From Bacteroidales bacterium UBA1256 (GTDB taxonomy: Bacteria; Bacteroidota; Bacteroidia; Bacteroidales; Paludibacteraceae): DNA of 37,546 bases. The notes beneath the pieces are model-generated. The model had not been told where the DNA came from. It ran no database searches and saw nothing but the letters and a program-made list of their open reading frames with translations. Where the stretch lies: NCBI GenBank assembly GCA_002308195.1, contig DBVU01000046.1:1-37546 (forward strand), read 5' to 3'. Both the position numbers and the translations under genes were made by a program. This document shows, in pieces, positions 25,145 through 34,000 of the stretch (positions within the stretch are counted from its first letter, which is position 1; every line of letters begins with the position of its first letter).

Positions 25145-26683
25145 ATGTCTAAACGCTTTTTCTTACCACTTCTGTTTTTTGCGCAGAGTTTGGCAGCTAC
25201 TAATGCCTCTACTTTGGACTCTCTGCTCATCGTTCTTGAGGACGAAGTTTCGCATGCTGAAACCTATACAGCGCGCCATCAAAAATATATCGATTCGCTT
25301 TGCGCTCTCCGTCCTATGACACAGGAATTGCAATTGCGTATTGCCGAAGAATACCAGCATTTTCAGAGCGATTCTTCGCTAGCTTGGTTCCTAAAATTGC
25401 AAGATGCAGAGGAGCCCATACGTACGAAAGCATTTGTCGAAGTAGTGCAGCTGCTCGGATCGTCCGGACACTACAGCAGTGCCATCGCTATGCTAGAAAA
25501 ACCGAACGCGCCATCCATCCGTGGCGTAGACGGATACAAGATGGCGTGGCTGCTCTATAGCGATGCGGCGGCAGAAGCACATATTCCAATGTTAGCAGAG
25601 GATCTGCGGGCAAAAACGCAACTGTATTACGACTCTATGATGATGGCGCTGGAGCAAGATACGGCCTATTCGCAAGAGAGTCGCTGCTGGTACAATCTCT
25701 ATCGCGCCTCCGATCAGAACGATTGGGCGACTGCCCTTCGATATAGCGAGCAACTGCTGGCTATGACCACACCCGAGGAGCATCTGTATGCCATCCTAGC
25801 CTATGGACATGCTATGATTTACGAGAATGCCGGCGATCAGACCAAACGTCGCGAGTGGCTCGTGCGATCGGCTATTACCGATGTGCGATGCGGCATCACC
25901 GACAATGGTTCTTCGTGGTTGGTAGCGCAGGATTGTTTGGATGCAGGAGATTTCGAACGGGCCTATCGATTGAGCGACTACTCGTTTACCAATGCCACCT
26001 TCTTTAATGCGCCTACACGATTCATCCAGATTTTTACTCCCGGCCACTTGATTGTCAGTCGCTACGAACACCAGTTGCGTCAATCCTTTATCCGCCAAAC
26101 GATTGCATTGCTGCTCTTTGCTGTAGCGCTGGTGGCGATGATTTTTGCCGTAGTGTATGCCTACCGACAAAACAGACGCTTGCACTCGCTCAACCATAAG
26201 ATACAGGCCATGAATGACGAGTTGAGAAGCACCAATCGTCTGCTGAAGGATGCCAACCACGTGAAGGAGCAATATATTTACCGCTACATGGAGGTATATA
26301 GCGACTATATCCGCCGCCTGACCACTATGGCACGCAAGGCCGGAGAAAAGGACCCAACGTCCTTTATGAATCATGAGATGGAGAATTTCTACCGTTCGTT
26401 CGACGATACGTTCCTTTCGCTGTACGGTACGTTTGTACAAGATTTCAACGCACTGCTCAAACCGGAAGCGCGCCTGATTCCAAAACCGGGAGAAAGAATG
26501 ACTATCGAGATGCGAATTTTTGCGCTTATCCTACTGGGCATCGATAGTAGTGCCAAAATAGCTGACCTACTATGCTATAGCCCCAATACGATTAGTAATT
26601 ATCGTGTGAAAATCAAGAATAGCGCTCTGGGCGACAGAGAGAATTTTGAGAACCAGGTACGAAACATCAGGACGCTCTACTAG
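25145..26683 (+). CDS. SusR-like membrane-spanning transcriptional regulator (DUF6377 type)
   Basis: 512 aa from the ATG at 25145. A signal-like hydrophobic start (FFLPLLFFAQSLAATNA) leads to a periplasmic helical, TPR-like sensor (about 20-310), one membrane helix (about 318-340; ALLLFAVALVAMIFAVVYAY), a cytoplasmic coiled coil (about 343-375), and a C-terminal helix-turn-helix region (about 453-500). The last includes MRIFALILLGIDSSAKIADLLCYSPNTISNYRVKIKNSA in pieces, and closes with GDRENFENQVRNI, the signature end of Bacteroidales SusR/DUF6377 proteins. Such regulators sense imported sugar in the periplasm and activate a neighbouring sus operon. The gene is divergent from the PUL and shares its control region, so it is the likely specific activator. 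No kinase or receiver domain is present. Confidence 0.88.
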   Translation: MSKRFFLPLLFFAQSLAATNASTLDSLLIVLEDEVSHAETYTARHQKYIDSLCALRPMTQELQLRIAEEYQHFQSDSSLAWFLKLQDAEEPIRTKAFVEVVQLLGSSGHYSSAIAMLEKPNAPSIRGVDGYKMAWLLYSDAAAEAHIPMLAEDLRAKTQLYYDSMMMALEQDTAYSQESRCWYNLYRASDQNDWATALRYSEQLLAMTTPEEHLYAILAYGHAMIYENAGDQTKRREWLVRSAITDVRCGITDNGSSWLVAQDCLDAGDFERAYRLSDYSFTNATFFNAPTRFIQIFTPGHLIVSRYEHQLRQSFIRQTIALLLFAVALVAMIFAVVYAYRQNRRLHSLNHKIQAMNDELRSTNRLLKDANHVKEQYIYRYMEVYSDYIRRLTTMARKAGEKDPTSFMNHEMENFYRSFDDTFLSLYGTFVQDFNALLKPEARLIPKPGERMTIEMRIFALILLGIDSSAKIADLLCYSPNTISNYRVKIKNSALGDRENFENQVRNIRTLY

Positions 26684-26704
26684 TTATCCTTTGCCTACAC
26701 CGTC

Positions 26705-26781
26705 CTTATCTCTATCCTTCGTTTATCCTTCGTTTATTGTTCGTTTATTGTTCGTTTATCGTTCGTTTATCCTCTGTATAA
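26705..26781 (+). repeat. 11-bp tandem array downstream of the regulator gene
   Basis: Units CCTTCGTTTAT (26716, 26727), TGTTCGTTTAT (26738, 26749) and CGTTCGTTTAT (26760) follow one another exactly, with a degenerate unit on each side. CG dinucleotides start at 26720, 26731, 26742, 26753 and 26764. It starts about 20 bases after the regulator stop codon and ends before the terminator hairpin, so it lies in the 3' untranslated part of the regulator mRNA. Confidence 0.92.
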
Positions 26782-26801
26782 ACCAGGTGGATACATAACA
26801 A

Positions 26802-26827
26802 AACCGGCGGGCCGCAGCCCGTCGGTT
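26802..26827 (-). terminator. Rho-independent terminator between convergent genes
   Basis: An 11-bp GC-rich stem (AACCGACGGGC on the minus strand, one G-U pair) with loop TGCG. On the minus strand the stem runs into TTTTGTT, fitting termination of the OmpA-family transcript just after its stop at 26832. On the plus strand it is followed by TTATTCTTATTC, so it may also stop the regulator transcript. Confidence 0.85.
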
Positions 26828-26831
26828 ATTC

Positions 26832-28625
26832 TTATTCTTTCATCTGCTCTATCAGAGCCCCGCCTGTGGAAGTGATAGTAAACTCTACGCGGCGGTTGCG
26901 TGCACGACCTTCTTCGGTCTCGTTCGTATCGATCGGCTCAGACTCGCCCTTACCTTCCGCCTCGATGCGTTCAGATGCGATACCGCGCTTGATGATTTCG
27001 TCACGAACGGCTTGCGCACGGCCCTCTGACAATATTTGATTGTCTCTATCCGAACCTACATTATCGGTATGACCGGTGATGCGGATAGTCAGCGACGGAT
27101 TATCACGAAGGAATTCGTACAGTTCATCCAGAGCCGGCTCAGACTGCGGCAGAATACGCGTCTTGTTGGTAGCAAAGAATAGATTGTGGAGTACCACCTT
27201 CTTGCCCACCTTGATTGGCGTCAAAACCAGATTGAGCGAATCGCCCACATTGGTTATTCCTCTAGCCAGTGTCTCATAACCGGTCTGCTCAATAGCCAGT
27301 TTGTACGAACGCTTCTCATCCAGCAATATACGCGCCAGGCCTTCTTCTGTAGATGTCTGCAGTAGCGAAATACTGTCGCCCGATTGCGCATCACGCAGCA
27401 TGATAGCCACAGACAACGGTTCGCCTGTATCGGCATTCGTCACACGCAAGCGCAACCACGGACGAGATTTAAGTGCAAAACGCAGAGTATCCAATTGTCC
27501 TTCGTCCACAATAGACGCATCTTGCGAAGCCGGATAATATAGATTGTTCGATGCCGTGAGAGTATAGTCACCTGGCTTCGCACGATACTTGATATGACCA
27601 TTCTTTACTTCTTTGACAACAGAACGATTTTTCTTCTGGTCATAGATGTTCAAACTTGCTGCAATCGGTTGTGAGGTAACTGCATCAGCAATATAAATAT
27701 CGAAATATGAAGGCAGAGCCTTAGTCGGTTTCGGCTGATTCAGCTGGAAGAGTACGGCAAATTTAGCACCGACCAACAACGAATGGGCACCCGTCTGAGA
27801 AGCAAAGAAATAACTGCTAGGCGTTATCTCACGCGGCGCCGATACCGTAACCAACGGATCTCCCGTAGGATAGGTGACGCACGATGTCACTCCGTAATCG
27901 GCAAACAAGCCTACACGATAGAGTATCGGTTTCTTCTCCGGCTGCTTGCTATGAGACGCACCCTTGCCTTTTCCTTTGCCCTTCGGTTTCTCGAAGAACG
28001 AATTGAGCACCACGCCGATCTCGGCAGAAACTTGGGCATCAATCATACCCGACCATTTGGTCGAGAAGCGCTCGGTGGATGCGTACGCATCGTGTTGCGC
28101 CACATTGCCCAACTCACCTATCAGCATCGGGTCGGTCAGCGTAGTGGTCACGTCCGTCTTAACACGTCCGCTACGCAAAACAGGCAAACCGACACGCAAT
28201 CCGGCCAGGAAATAATACCGCTCGGCAAACCATCCACCCAGTTGGACAGGAATTCGGAATTGGCCCATCATTTGCGTCTCTTGATACGACTGGAAATTGA
28301 AATGCTCGGTCATCTGCAGACCCGATGGCAAGCCGATGGTATATGGTGTCTCCAGTGTGAACGGTGCTACACTGGCACGATCGTTGATGGAGGCAAACTC
28401 CAAACCTGTATGCAACAAGAAACGGCGATAATTCCATTCATAACCTATCTGCAGCTTGGCACCTGCCAAACCGGACGATTTGCCCAGATCAGATTTGTTG
28501 AGCAATGCCGAATAGCCAAGGCCCACTTCCGTAGTTAGAAAATGGCGGCTCTCGTTAGCTACACCGGCCAGTACCGGCGCAACGAACCATATTAGACACA
28601 AATATATTGTTAGTCTCTTTTTCAT
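26832..28625 (-). CDS. OmpA-family outer-membrane protein with Ig/carboxypeptidase-regulatory-like insert
   Basis: 597 aa. The signal peptide ends near VLAG (residue 21). Residues about 25-293 look like an outer-membrane beta-barrel (alternating aromatic strands such as FLTTEVGLGYSALL, YYFLAGLRVGLPVL, HSLLVGAKFAVLFQL). A low-complexity Lys/Gly loop (GKGKGKGASHSK, about 216-227) interrupts it. Two carboxypeptidase-regulatory-like beta domains follow (about 305-390 and 391-468). The C-terminal OmpA domain (about 475-585) has ITGHTDNVGSD, LSEGRAQAVRDEI, GKGESEPIDTN and ARNRRVEFTI, which bind peptidoglycan. It thus links outer membrane and cell wall. Its ATG overlaps the C10 protease stop codon (ATGA), so the two genes are translationally coupled. 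A direct role in the glucan locus is not indicated. Confidence 0.92.
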   Translation of the reverse strand: MKKRLTIYLCLIWFVAPVLAGVANESRHFLTTEVGLGYSALLNKSDLGKSSGLAGAKLQIGYEWNYRRFLLHTGLEFASINDRASVAPFTLETPYTIGLPSGLQMTEHFNFQSYQETQMMGQFRIPVQLGGWFAERYYFLAGLRVGLPVLRSGRVKTDVTTTLTDPMLIGELGNVAQHDAYASTERFSTKWSGMIDAQVSAEIGVVLNSFFEKPKGKGKGKGASHSKQPEKKPILYRVGLFADYGVTSCVTYPTGDPLVTVSAPREITPSSYFFASQTGAHSLLVGAKFAVLFQLNQPKPTKALPSYFDIYIADAVTSQPIAASLNIYDQKKNRSVVKEVKNGHIKYRAKPGDYTLTASNNLYYPASQDASIVDEGQLDTLRFALKSRPWLRLRVTNADTGEPLSVAIMLRDAQSGDSISLLQTSTEEGLARILLDEKRSYKLAIEQTGYETLARGITNVGDSLNLVLTPIKVGKKVVLHNLFFATNKTRILPQSEPALDELYEFLRDNPSLTIRITGHTDNVGSDRDNQILSEGRAQAVRDEIIKRGIASERIEAEGKGESEPIDTNETEEGRARNRRVEFTITSTGGALIEQMKE

Positions 28626-31003
28626 TGAGCGAGTATAAATACTTTTTTATGTTGTACTTTGTCTCCAGTCGAGATAGTTATCAGGTATAGGTCACCTATG
28701 CCCATCCGCATCAGCAATTTGCGTTCTACCGTAGCCTCACCATCCACATCAATCAAGGCGGTGGCTACTTCGTCCACCAGCGTTGTCTCTATCGAACCTA
28801 TATTATTTCCATTGATATCCAGAAAGTCTTGCCATTCTCCTTCTAGCGACCTATATCGCAATATTACGGTATACGTGTCTGCCGGTTGAGAGAGAGGGCC
28901 GGAGAATGCATCGGAGATGGTCTCATTGGTTCCGATAGTAATGGAGCGCAGTTCGCTTTGGCCTTTGGAGAATCCATTCTTGTAGAAGAATACCTGAAGT
29001 TCTCCGACAAATGGTGCACCCGTATTGCGAATCGAATAATAGAGATTCGCATTGTTGCGCGGCACACTGTCGTTGTTGTCAAAACGGATCGTATCGGTCA
29101 GTGCCAGATGCGACTCCGAGTCATAGAGTTTGAATTGTAATTCACCGTAACCGGCCGGAGTGAAATCGTGCCAACTGTCATTGGCATCGGCACGCCAACA
29201 GAGTTTCATCTTGTATTGCGTATCTACTAAGAGTGCGGAATCAAATTTTTGCTGCAATGCCGAACTCAACGTTTGGCTGCGACGTAGCACAACCGAATCA
29301 ACTATCTCGTATTGTCCTTTCGAAAAAGCGCCTTTGTAGATACGAGCCGATATATCGCCACGGAATGTGCCGCCGGTGTTCTTTACCGAGAAAGACAACG
29401 GTGCTCCGGTCTTTGGAACCGAATCCAGATTAACTCCCTCAGCAAATGCGATAGGCGCTGTCAACGACAATTCAGGCTCCGCATCGTTGGCATAGAAAGT
29501 TACCGTATTGCCGCTTATCTCGAGCGTCTTGTAGTAATCATCTTCGGTACACATCATCCGCATCCATCCGTAGTTAGCATCCTTGTAGACGACGCATAGA
29601 TGGTAGGTACCATTCGGTACGGTTGTTGTCGATGTCGGAATCGAAGCCGATAGATTGGCCGACGAGGTGCGATAATACCCCGCGCTGAGCGAATAGTTAT
29701 CTTCTTGCTTCAGCACGCGCACCAGAGTGGTCTCATCTTCATCGTACAGAGCCACACCATAACTGCCGGAGAAATTAGTCAGACCGTAGTTCTGGAGCTT
29801 AGCTATCGAGACCGTGAACGATGTTCCGCGATTGAAGGACTGACTGCTTACCGAGAACGTGGTGGTAGCCATCTGCGGAATGGCTTTAGGCGAACTGGTT
29901 TGTGTCGGTTGCAGGCCGATGAAGAAACATGTACCTTTGTTATAACCTTTGGTGGTTCCACCTATTCCTTGCGATTTGCCGGGGTTCAGAGCCGTCAACA
30001 GGTAATAACCGTCATTGCTTCCGCCCCATCCCCAATTGATGTGGAAATAGCCACGATTGTCACATCCGTCGCAAACGAATGCGTGGCCACCTTCGTCATT
30101 GCTTCCGCTGACGATAACCGGCCTGCTGGCAGAGAGTTCTGATGCGATAATCGCATTCAGGCTATCCACAGGATACATCACTTTCTGAATCCTCTGGTAG
30201 TTGGCATCGTACCTGAAATAGTCATGCAGTGCTGCCGGCACTTTCTCCGTATATGCGCCGCTGGACTGACCATAGCCCATATTGATCGACACACCGCAAT
30301 GGTACATCAGCGTAGCCACGGCATCCGCCTGGGCTTGCGTATAACCCGAACGGTAATTGTCCAGCATATTGGCCCAATCGTAGGTCGTATTGCCGAAATT
30401 AGCCGACAGAGTTCCCGATTTGCCAACAGGTTCGGTGCATATCCAGAGATACGAATGCGAACCGGTGCCTTGCTGCGGATGGCGGTGATAATACATCACT
30501 TGCGCCATGGCCGTAGCCACACAACCCGTCACGCATTTCGAACCCTCATCATTATAGGCCGGCGCTAAATCGTTATACGGCGCCGATTGATTCCATTTGC
30601 TTTGCATAAGCGGCTCTACCGAAGCAGTAGCCTGACGGGGATGATTAGCAATCGATTGGTTAGCAATCGACTCCAGTTCCTCATCGTAGCAAGCCAGCCA
30701 GAAACGCATAGCAGGAGACATATTATTCGCATCAAACGTGCCATTGTCACTGTAGCCCAGCACATCAGGCAAACGATCGTCGGCCGATACTACGACATAA
30801 CCGTTCCCTGCATTGATGGCATAATAGGCCGTGGACGCAGCTGCTATGTCCATCTTGGCAGACACTCGCTTAGCACCATTGGTTTGAGCGCGAGCTTGTA
30901 CGAAACTGCCGGCTATGGCTTTGGCCTCTTGCGGCGTTCGCTGCGTAGCCCATAGGTTCGTGCCAATAATGGCTCCTATTAATATGATAAATATTCTGCG
31001 CAT
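28622..31003 (-). CDS. C10 (streptopain-type) cysteine protease, secreted, with beta-sandwich tail
   Basis: 793 aa. Signal peptide about 1-19 (NLWAT). A Spi-type prodomain (about 20-110; YVVVSADDRLPDVLGYSDNGTF) precedes the C10 catalytic domain (about 125-365). Catalytic Cys161 lies in GCVATAMAQVMYYH, His307 in EGGHAFVCDG, and Asn323-Trp324 in HINWGWGG complete the active-site set. Three or so beta-sandwich domains fill residues 370-750. The C-terminus (GDLYLITISTG, then KKVFIL) resembles only the last motif of a T9SS sorting domain; a clear middle motif is not seen. The short segment ESIANQSIAN (111-120) is a small internal repeat in the prodomain. It lies 60 bp after the giant Fn3 protein gene and overlaps the OmpA-family gene. 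Likely role: proprotein-activated extracellular protease. Confidence 0.93.
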   Translation of the reverse strand: MRRIFIILIGAIIGTNLWATQRTPQEAKAIAGSFVQARAQTNGAKRVSAKMDIAAASTAYYAINAGNGYVVVSADDRLPDVLGYSDNGTFDANNMSPAMRFWLACYDEELESIANQSIANHPRQATASVEPLMQSKWNQSAPYNDLAPAYNDEGSKCVTGCVATAMAQVMYYHRHPQQGTGSHSYLWICTEPVGKSGTLSANFGNTTYDWANMLDNYRSGYTQAQADAVATLMYHCGVSINMGYGQSSGAYTEKVPAALHDYFRYDANYQRIQKVMYPVDSLNAIIASELSASRPVIVSGSNDEGGHAFVCDGCDNRGYFHINWGWGGSNDGYYLLTALNPGKSQGIGGTTKGYNKGTCFFIGLQPTQTSSPKAIPQMATTTFSVSSQSFNRGTSFTVSIAKLQNYGLTNFSGSYGVALYDEDETTLVRVLKQEDNYSLSAGYYRTSSANLSASIPTSTTTVPNGTYHLCVVYKDANYGWMRMMCTEDDYYKTLEISGNTVTFYANDAEPELSLTAPIAFAEGVNLDSVPKTGAPLSFSVKNTGGTFRGDISARIYKGAFSKGQYEIVDSVVLRRSQTLSSALQQKFDSALLVDTQYKMKLCWRADANDSWHDFTPAGYGELQFKLYDSESHLALTDTIRFDNNDSVPRNNANLYYSIRNTGAPFVGELQVFFYKNGFSKGQSELRSITIGTNETISDAFSGPLSQPADTYTVILRYRSLEGEWQDFLDINGNNIGSIETTLVDEVATALIDVDGEATVERKLLMRMGIGDLYLITISTGDKVQHKKVFILAQ

Positions 31004-31025
31004 AGTTGATGTTTGTGCTTTGGCA

Positions 31026-31051
31026 GATAGCCCGAACCCAATCGGGCTATC
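31026..31051 (-). other. Strong intercistronic hairpin, loop UUGGGU
   Basis: A perfect 10-bp stem (GATAGCCCGA and complement) with RNA loop UUGGGU lies 12 bases after the stop of the giant Fn3 gene. It is preceded by TTTCG, as is the hairpin at 22074-22101. No T-run follows and no promoter is visible before the C10 gene, so the downstream genes probably depend on read-through. Confidence 0.75.
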
Positions 31052-31063
31052 CGAAATACGTGA

Positions 31064-34000
31064 TTACTTAATCACAATCTTATTGCTCATTGTGTCACCA
31101 CTGAGCATCGTAGTGCGAATCATGTACATTCCGACAGGCAGATCGAGTTGTACTACTCCACTCTGGTTCGTTAGTGTTTGTACTTTACGTCCCAAAGCAT
31201 CGTAAACCTCTACGCGGTCTACGCCATCGGTGATGTTGATGAGGCCCGTTCCGCGATCGACAATGGTAATCAGGTAGCGATAAGCGATACATCCGTCACC
31301 CTGCGGAACAATCTGTTCGTATTGACCCAGAGCCGTTCCTTCCGGGATGGTATAGTATTCGTCTACCACGTACGGAAGTACAGTCTGCGGAACTGTCAGC
31401 GGTTCCTGAGTGATCGTATCCTTCTTTTGTACGTTTAGGTACAAATCAATGATACTGTCGCATCCGTAAACCGTCTGGCCATACAAGTGGTACGGCTGTC
31501 CGTCCGGGTTAGATTCCGTCAGCGTCTGACCTCCGTAGGTGTAACTCTGGCCTTCGCAGATGGTGTCATATACGGTCACAAGAGCCGAAGCAGTATGCGT
31601 AGTGATCGTCAGTGCAACGATACTATCGCAACCGTTGCCATCGTTCTTAGCAAAACGATAGTAGGTGCTATCCTGGCCTGCCAGCGGCAGATCCTCTTTC
31701 GCAATAGCGAAACCATTGCCTTCGTAATCCACACCTTGGCAAGCATTATCTGCAATCGGATAGGTATCCGTACAATTCATGCGAACATTGTCTACAAGTG
31801 TAAACAATCCACTACCATTTCCAGCGGTTGTCGTACCACCGAGATCCTCCATGTAGAATGCAACTCGAATATTCTGCCCCACATACTTGTCCAATGAAAC
31901 AGATTTAGTTGTGTACACAGAATCGATCTCTTTAATTTCCGTTGCATCTGCCTTCTTCCATGTTGCACCATTATCAGTAGATATTACCACAAAGAAGCGT
32001 CCATCAGGATGAGCCGCCGTACCCTTATTGTCAATGCAGCGTAAATCGAAACTCAATGATGCATTCCCTTCAATAGCATATTGTGGTGTAATCATCCAAC
32101 GATATTTATATTTCGCACTGCTGGTGCCATAATAGCCAAAGAAGAACAACTGATGTGCATCTCCTCCCCATGCGTATTGATTAGCTATCCATAAATTGGT
32201 ATAATATATAGAAGTTAACGGGCTAAATGGTTGCTCTTTACCATTGAACACATTTTCTATCTTCCCTTCCGTCACAAAGTTATCCCAGCATGTAATAGCC
32301 GCACGCTTATCTTGTGCAACCAATCCGCTAAAATCTTCATCCATAGGAAGTAGATTAGTACCACATGTTGTTTGGAAACTTACTGGAAGTGTCCACTCGC
32401 TCACATGCTGTGCATCGCAAACGGCACGAATAGATACCGTGTACGGAGTGCCTTGTTCGAGATTTGTTAAACGATAAGGATTCTCCGTTACCTCAAATGG
32501 GTCTTCTTCATCTACTTTTATCTCCCATTTATCCTCTACACCAGCAATCCAATTAAGGGTAACTGCGTTCTCTGTGATATTGGTAATTTCTACCTGATAT
32601 GGTTGAATGCAATCTGGCAACTCTGTTAGTTTGACATATTTAATATATATTGCATTTCCACTAATATTACGCAATGCTATATGTTTAGCAGAACCTGTAT
32701 AGAGATTAAACATTTTGTCACGAGTTTCCAGTACAAACGGATCACTGCTACTGAGTTGCTTCTCTACAGGAGCAAAGTTTGCCAATTCAACAAAAGTACT
32801 TACATCCCATACATCATCTATCACACCAATTGATACCGCCCCATAAGACTGTCCGTTAAAGGCCGCAATCTCTATTTTTACTTTATTGATAGGCACGTCT
32901 AATTCCGGAAGAATCGCAATACCGCCATTGTTCAATTGTAAACAAGGCCATATTTCGTCTTCATCGCCACCATTCTGAGTTCTTGTCGTTACCGATGCGT
33001 TGGTAAATAACCAGCACTCTGGTTTTTCAACGAACGCTTCTGTATAAGGAAGGCTCTCGGCTTCGCATAGAGTTTCAAAGTCATATTCTGCCCACTCCGT
33101 GTATCCATCCTCGCAGATTGTGCGGATATACAAACTATAGTTCGTGTTCGCCAGTAAGCCACTTATAGCCACTTGCGGACCAGCATTCAATGTTCCGCTT
33201 GCAATTTTGTCCTCAGCATTAATGCCATTAGGATTTCCTAAGTTGGCATAACGCGATACTACATATTCAAAATTCTTGCATTTACCTGCAAACCATTTGA
33301 ACGCAGCAGAATGAGCGGATCTTTCTGTAAACTCAAAATCAGAAGGATTCGTACATAGATACTCCGTCACAGACACACTATCTATGGCCACTGGTAGTCC
33401 TGGAGTTTCTGTTGTATTGTTAGTCCAGACGATTACTACATCATACTCTCCCGGCTCAGTAATATCTAATTGACGAGTGAATAGTTTCCAACTATTTTCA
33501 TGCGTCACCTTATTCGCTAACCAATAGCAGTTTTTACTATCCGATTCTGAGTTATAACTACGCGTTGTACCGTCTAGTAACCTGATACTGCTGGCCATGA
33601 ACGAGGAACCTGCGGGAACTATATGAGCACACATATAATCTCCTTCTTGGTCCGCACGCGTATTGCCGGGTACTTTCGCCTTAATGGAAATCCAGTACGA
33701 ACCTGCGTCCTCAATCAGAATAGAACGTGACGCGTATGCATAACTAACACTGCCATTGTAGTGATAGTCTGAATCATTACCCGTTACAAAGAGCGCTTTA
33801 CTTCCAGTTGCACCACAACTGTCCGCATCGCCGATGATGAATTTATTCGGATACGGCTTGTTGGCTGCCGTCAGATTAGTCATCTCCCACAATGCATTAT
33901 CTTCACTATCCTCAAATCCGGATTGATATGGAATAGCTGCCGGAATAGTTGCAGATGTAGTCATCGTCAATGGACCAACCCATGCTGATCCATCTACCTT

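Noticed and set aside
25145..26683. Hybrid two-component sensor, the other common PUL regulator
   Set aside because: No histidine kinase, receiver or AraC-type domain is visible; length and C-terminus fit the SusR/DUF6377 type.
24836..26781. CRISPR array
   Set aside because: The repeats are 11-bp direct tandem units without unique spacers and no cas genes are present.
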